Shown: positions 5,456 to 6,268 of the stretch, one piece after another
How positions within the stretch are numbered: the first letter of the stretch is position 1
How the letters are laid out: the number at the start of each line of letters is the position of its first letter
Source: Bacteroidales bacterium UBA2198
Lineage (GTDB): Bacteria; Bacteroidota; Bacteroidia; Bacteroidales; VadinHA17
Assembly (NCBI GenBank): GCA_002328625.1
Contig: DCVC01000228.1
Coordinates: 710-6,977 of the forward strand
Length of the DNA stretch: 6,268 nucleotides
Reading direction: 5' to 3'
Notes under the pieces: model-generated
Told to the model about the DNA's origin: nothing
Database searches by the model: none
What the model saw: the letters and a program-made list of their open reading frames with translations, nothing else
Position numbers and translations under genes: made by a program

Positions 5456-6268
5456 TCAATTTGCTGTTTCTCTGGCAATCTCGCTCCTGATGAAATTCAC
5501 AAATTCCTCGATCTTCATACTTCCTTTGTCTCCTTCTCCCTGCTTGCGTACAGCAACCGTCCCGTTTTCTGCTTCTTTTTCACCTATGATGAGGAGGTAA
5601 GGTATCCTCTTTAATTCATTATCCCTGATCTTTTTACCTATCTTTTCGCTCCTTTCGTCAATCAGTGTGCAAATATCGGAATTATTTAGAATTTCCAAAA
5701 TTTTTTCTGCGTAATCATTGAATTTTTCACTTATTGGCAAAAGAACTGCCTTCTCGGGAGCAAGCCATAGAGGGAATTTTCCGGCACTGTTTTCTATAAG
5801 CACTGCCACAAATCTCTCCATTGAACCAAATATGGTCCTGTGGATCATAACGGGCTGATGCTTCTGGTTATCACTTCCGTTGTAGGTCAGATCGAACCTT
5901 TCAGGGAGATTATAATCCACCTGTATTGTTCCCAGCTGCCATTTCCTTCCAATAGCATCTTTTACCATAAAATCAAGTTTGGGACCATAAAACGCTGCTT
6001 CACCTCTGACTACAGTTGTCTTAAGGTTTTTCTCACTGGCTGCAACAATTATGTCCCGTTCGGCTTTTTCCCAGTTCTCATCCGATCCGATATATTTCTG
6101 CTTGTTGTCAGGATCCCTTAAAGATATTTGAGCTGAAAAGTCATTGAAATTCAATATTTTAAATATGTAAAGGATAAGATCGATTATGCTCTTGAACTCA
6201 TCCCTCAGCTGATCGGGTCTGCAAAAATGGTGAGCATCGTCCTGTGTAAAACTTCTTACCCTTGTTAA
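5456..6268 (-). CDS. thrS: Threonyl-tRNA synthetase, C-terminal part (cut by window edge)
   Basis: Class II synthetase that charges tRNA-Thr with threonine in the cytoplasm. The frame is open to the right edge, so the 270 residues seen are the C-terminal end; a TTG at 6154 is internal, not the start. Seen in order (fragment numbering): LTRVRSFTQDDAHHFC (1-16, class II motif 2), YIGSDENWEKAE (59-70), GEAAFYGPKLDF (89-100), VMIHRTIFGSMERF (140-153, motif 3), LWLAPEKAVLLPIS (167-180), then the anticodon-binding domain with DERSEKIGKKIR (204-215), PYLLIIGEKEAENGTVAVR (223-241) and a GSM segment (249-251). His13 and His143 correspond to E. coli zinc ligands His385 and His511; the Cys ligand lies outside the window. 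The gene ends with TGA 51 bases before the infC start. The editing and TGS domains would lie beyond the edge. Confidence 0.97.
   Translation of the reverse strand, partial: LTRVRSFTQDDAHHFCRPDQLRDEFKSIIDLILYIFKILNFNDFSAQISLRDPDNKQKYIGSDENWEKAERDIIVAASEKNLKTTVVRGEAAFYGPKLDFMVKDAIGRKWQLGTIQVDYNLPERFDLTYNGSDNQKHQPVMIHRTIFGSMERFVAVLIENSAGKFPLWLAPEKAVLLPISEKFNDYAEKILEILNNSDICTLIDERSEKIGKKIRDNELKRIPYLLIIGEKEAENGTVAVRKQGEGDKGSMKIEEFVNFIRSEIARETAN

Noticed and set aside
5456..6154. A separate gene beginning at the TTG at 6154
   Set aside because: The frame continues upstream to the window edge with clear threonyl-tRNA synthetase sequence, including motif 2, so this is an internal codon of thrS.
1..6268. 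Mobile element, CRISPR, toxin-antitoxin or defence system
   Set aside because: No transposase, spaced repeat array, terminal inverted repeats or unknown multi-gene cluster is visible; the region is accounted for by known gene families.

Overview
The window looks like ordinary chromosomal housekeeping DNA from a member of the Bacteroidota, possibly a Bacteroidales or Marinilabiliales relative. The evidence is protein flavour (a long Bacteroidota-type signal peptidase I beside dapB, short lipobox signal peptides, a lipoprotein with a glycosidase-like barrel), moderately AT-rich DNA, and the near absence of Shine-Dalgarno (SD) sequences in front of genes. No mobile element, CRISPR array, tRNA, rRNA or phage gene is visible.

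Layout. Bases 490-1 (minus strand) hold the N-terminal 163 residues of a lipoprotein-type, YtcJ-like amidohydrolase that runs off the left edge. A 98-base divergent gap follows. Three genes then run on the plus strand. The first (589-1974) is a lipoprotein with a TIM-barrel glycoside-hydrolase-like domain and a C-terminal beta domain. Only 6 bases later comes dapB (1981-2697, lysine and diaminopimelate synthesis), and 42 bases after that lepB (2740-4128, signal peptidase I). lepB converges on a translation gene block read on the minus strand, with a probable bidirectional terminator between them. Read 5' to 3' on the minus strand, the block is the thrS C-terminal part (6268-5456), infC (5404-4856), rpmI (4827-4630) and rplT (4525-4181). 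This is the classic thrS-infC-rpmI-rplT arrangement; pheS/pheT do not follow here.

How the genes work together. The minus-strand block makes threonyl-tRNA synthetase, initiation factor IF3 and ribosomal proteins L35 and L20. The plus-strand block combines cell-wall/lysine precursor synthesis (DapB) and secretion (LepB) with an envelope lipoprotein of unknown substrate.

Most notable observations. (1) infC has no ATG, GTG or TTG codon ahead of its conserved N-terminus. It appears to start at AUA, 8 bases after a perfect AGGAGG, which is the only strong SD seen in the window. (2) A perfect 14-bp direct repeat with a 28-bp period brackets the start codon of the lipoprotein gene. (3) The unusually roomy rpmI-rplT gap can fold into an asymmetric hairpin just before rplT. 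I found no clear sign of a wholly new multi-gene system.
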